Of a DNA stretch of 64,000 bases, positions 62,857 to 64,000 are shown piece by piece. Source of the stretch: Variovorax paradoxus (GTDB lineage Bacteria; Pseudomonadota; Gammaproteobacteria; Burkholderiales; Burkholderiaceae_C). Position 1 is the first letter of the stretch. The number at the start of each line of letters is the position of its first letter. The stretch is taken from positions 2,666,001-2,730,000 of the forward strand of contig CP063166.1 of assembly GCA_016806145.1 (NCBI GenBank), written 5' to 3'. A program made the translations under genes and the position numbers. The notes under the pieces are model-generated. The model was not told the DNA's origin and searched no databases. It was given only the letters and a program-made list of their open reading frames with translations.

Positions 62857-63954
62857 TTGAGCGTCAAACAGGCCTATGAAGCGGAACTCGCGGCACGCGG
62901 GTTCAAGAGCGACCCCGCGCAGATGCGGGCCGTCGAGGCGCTCGACCGCTGCGCCGCGGAATGGGCGGCCTACAAGTCGCAGCGTTCCAACGCACTGAAG
63001 AAGCTCATCAACCGGCCCGAGCTGCCGCGCGGCGTCTACATGTACGGCGGGGTGGGGCGCGGGAAGAGCTTCCTGATGGACCTCTTCTTCAACGCCGTGC
63101 CGCTGCGGCGCAAGACGCGCCTGCACTTCCACGAGTTCATGCGCGAGGTGCACCGCGAACTGCGCGAGCTGCAGGGCACCGTCAACCCGCTCGACGAGCT
63201 GGGCCTGCGCATCTCGAAGCGCTACAAGCTGATCTGTTTCGACGAGTTCCACGTCGCCGACATCACCGACGCGATGATCCTGCATCGGCTGCTGATCGCG
63301 CTGTTCGAGAACGGCGTGGGCTTCGTCACCACTTCCAATTTCAAGCCCGACGACCTCTATCCCGGCGGGCTGCACCGCGACCGCATCCTGCCCGCCATCG
63401 AGCTGCTGAACCAGAAGCTCGAGGTGCTCAGCGTGGACAACGGCACCGACTACCGGCGCCGCACCATGGAGCAGCTGCGCATGTACCTCACGCCGAACGA
63501 CGGCGAGACCGAGAAGGAAATGCGCAAGGCCTTCGAGAAGCTGGCCGAGACCGCCGACGAGAACCCGGTGCTGCACATCGAGTCGCGCGAGATCCGCGCG
63601 CGGCGCAAGGCCGGCGGCGTGGTGTGGTTCGATTTCAAGACGCTGTGCGGCGGTCCGCGCTCGCAGAACGACTACCTCGAGATCGCGAGCCAGTTCCACA
63701 CGGTGCTGCTGTCCGACGTGCCGCACATGCCGGTGCGCATGGCCTCCGAGGCGCGCCGCTTCACCTGGCTGGTCGACGTGCTGTACGACCGCCGCGTGAA
63801 GCTCATCATGTCGGCCGAGGTGCCGGCCGAGGCGTTGTATACCGAGGGGCCGCTGGCGCACGAGTTTCCGCGCACGGTCTCGCGGCTCAACGAGATGCAG
63901 TCGGCCGAATTCCTCGCGCTGGAACGCCGCATCGTCGACACTCGCCTCACATGA
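62857..63954 (+). CDS. zapE: Cell-division-associated AFG1-family ATPase ZapE
   Basis: 365 residues from a TTG start. AAA-type ATPase: Walker A GGVGRGKS (64-71), LHFHEFMREVHRELREL, Walker B LICFDEFHV, ITSN-type sensor (FVTTSNFKPDDLYPGGLHRDRILPAIELL), and the C-terminal RRFTWLVDVLYDRRVKLIMSAEVPAEALY...FPRTVSRLNEMQS. In E. coli ZapE acts on FtsZ rings during stress. No ATG gives a family-length protein. It overlaps the next gene by ATGA. Confidence 0.93.
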   Translation: MSVKQAYEAELAARGFKSDPAQMRAVEALDRCAAEWAAYKSQRSNALKKLINRPELPRGVYMYGGVGRGKSFLMDLFFNAVPLRRKTRLHFHEFMREVHRELRELQGTVNPLDELGLRISKRYKLICFDEFHVADITDAMILHRLLIALFENGVGFVTTSNFKPDDLYPGGLHRDRILPAIELLNQKLEVLSVDNGTDYRRRTMEQLRMYLTPNDGETEKEMRKAFEKLAETADENPVLHIESREIRARRKAGGVVWFDFKTLCGGPRSQNDYLEIASQFHTVLLSDVPHMPVRMASEARRFTWLVDVLYDRRVKLIMSAEVPAEALYTEGPLAHEFPRTVSRLNEMQSAEFLALERRIVDTRLT

Positions 63955-64000
63955 AGAAAACCCTCGTCCTTGCCCTGTGGATGTCGTTGGCCGGCCTGCC
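63951..64000 (+). CDS. Start of an exported protein (cut by window edge)
   Basis: An ATG overlapping the zapE stop begins MKKTLVLALWMSLAGL, a clear signal-peptide start (Lys pair then hydrophobic core). Only 16 codons are visible, so no function can be assigned. Confidence 0.6.
   Translation, partial: MKKTLVLALWMSLAGL

Overview
The window is about 64 kb of very GC-rich bacterial chromosome. Gene content and protein sequences point to a betaproteobacterium of the Comamonadaceae, most like Variovorax (inferred from memory of family sequences, no search was run). Supporting signs are a cysteine-type intracellular PHB depolymerase, a betaproteobacterial proteasome homolog inside the pyruvate dehydrogenase operon, a Bug-type solute receptor, and REP-like intergenic repeats. 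Coding density is high. No prophage, transposase, CRISPR array or rRNA was seen. One tRNA-Val(CAC) is present.

Layout. 0-5.6 kb: partial soxR, a DoxX membrane gene under a SoxR box, dusA, a TfdA-like dioxygenase with a Bug receptor and divergent IclR regulator, then a GntR/FCD regulator. 5.7-15.6 kb: a compact propionyl-CoA/methylmalonyl-CoA operon (mutase, GNAT, meaB chaperone, an unknown protein, pccB, pccA, biotin synthase, a VOC protein like methylmalonyl-CoA epimerase). 15.6-21.3 kb: Lrp regulator, EamA and LysE exporters, RnfB-like ferredoxin, PHB depolymerase, aromatic/aspartate aminotransferase. 21.4-30 kb: uvrB, the isc Fe-S cluster operon (iscR-S-U-A-hscB-hscA-fdx) with a candidate IscR site, a leader ORF and an internal terminator, then a dnaQ-like exonuclease. 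30-38.3 kb: tRNA-Val, an FAD oxidase, a YqjD/YqjE-YqjK envelope pair, pyrD, rpiA, a DUF4124-glutaredoxin gene with a frameshifted tail, prlC, folD. 38.3-48.7 kb: a FixJ-type response regulator and PAS sensor kinase divergent from the pyruvate dehydrogenase operon (aceE, aceF with a linker frameshift, a 20-codon ORF, the proteasome homolog, lpdA with its own lipoyl domain). 48.8-54.6 kb: NlpC/P60 hydrolase, PQQ sugar dehydrogenase, lipoprotein hydrolase, an HpaB-family flavoprotein with divergent TetR, isochorismatase-like hydrolase. 54.8-64 kb: prpE, the 2-oxoglutarate dehydrogenase operon (sucA, sucB, second lpdA), zapE and the start of a secreted protein.

How the parts fit together. PrpE makes propionyl-CoA; PccAB carboxylates it with biotin whose synthesis ends at BioB, encoded in the same operon; the mutase and its MeaB chaperone give succinyl-CoA. 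The two 2-oxoacid dehydrogenase operons feed the same TCA node. Fe-S proteins in the window (BioB, RnfB-like protein, SoxR, IscR) depend on the isc system also encoded here. Most of the window is core metabolism. The points that most deserve a second look are the proteasome homolog embedded between aceF and lpdA, the unknown gene between meaB and pccB, the SoxR box driving DoxX, the small ORFs with stop/start overlaps, and two independent frameshifts in Pro/Ala-rich coding sequence.
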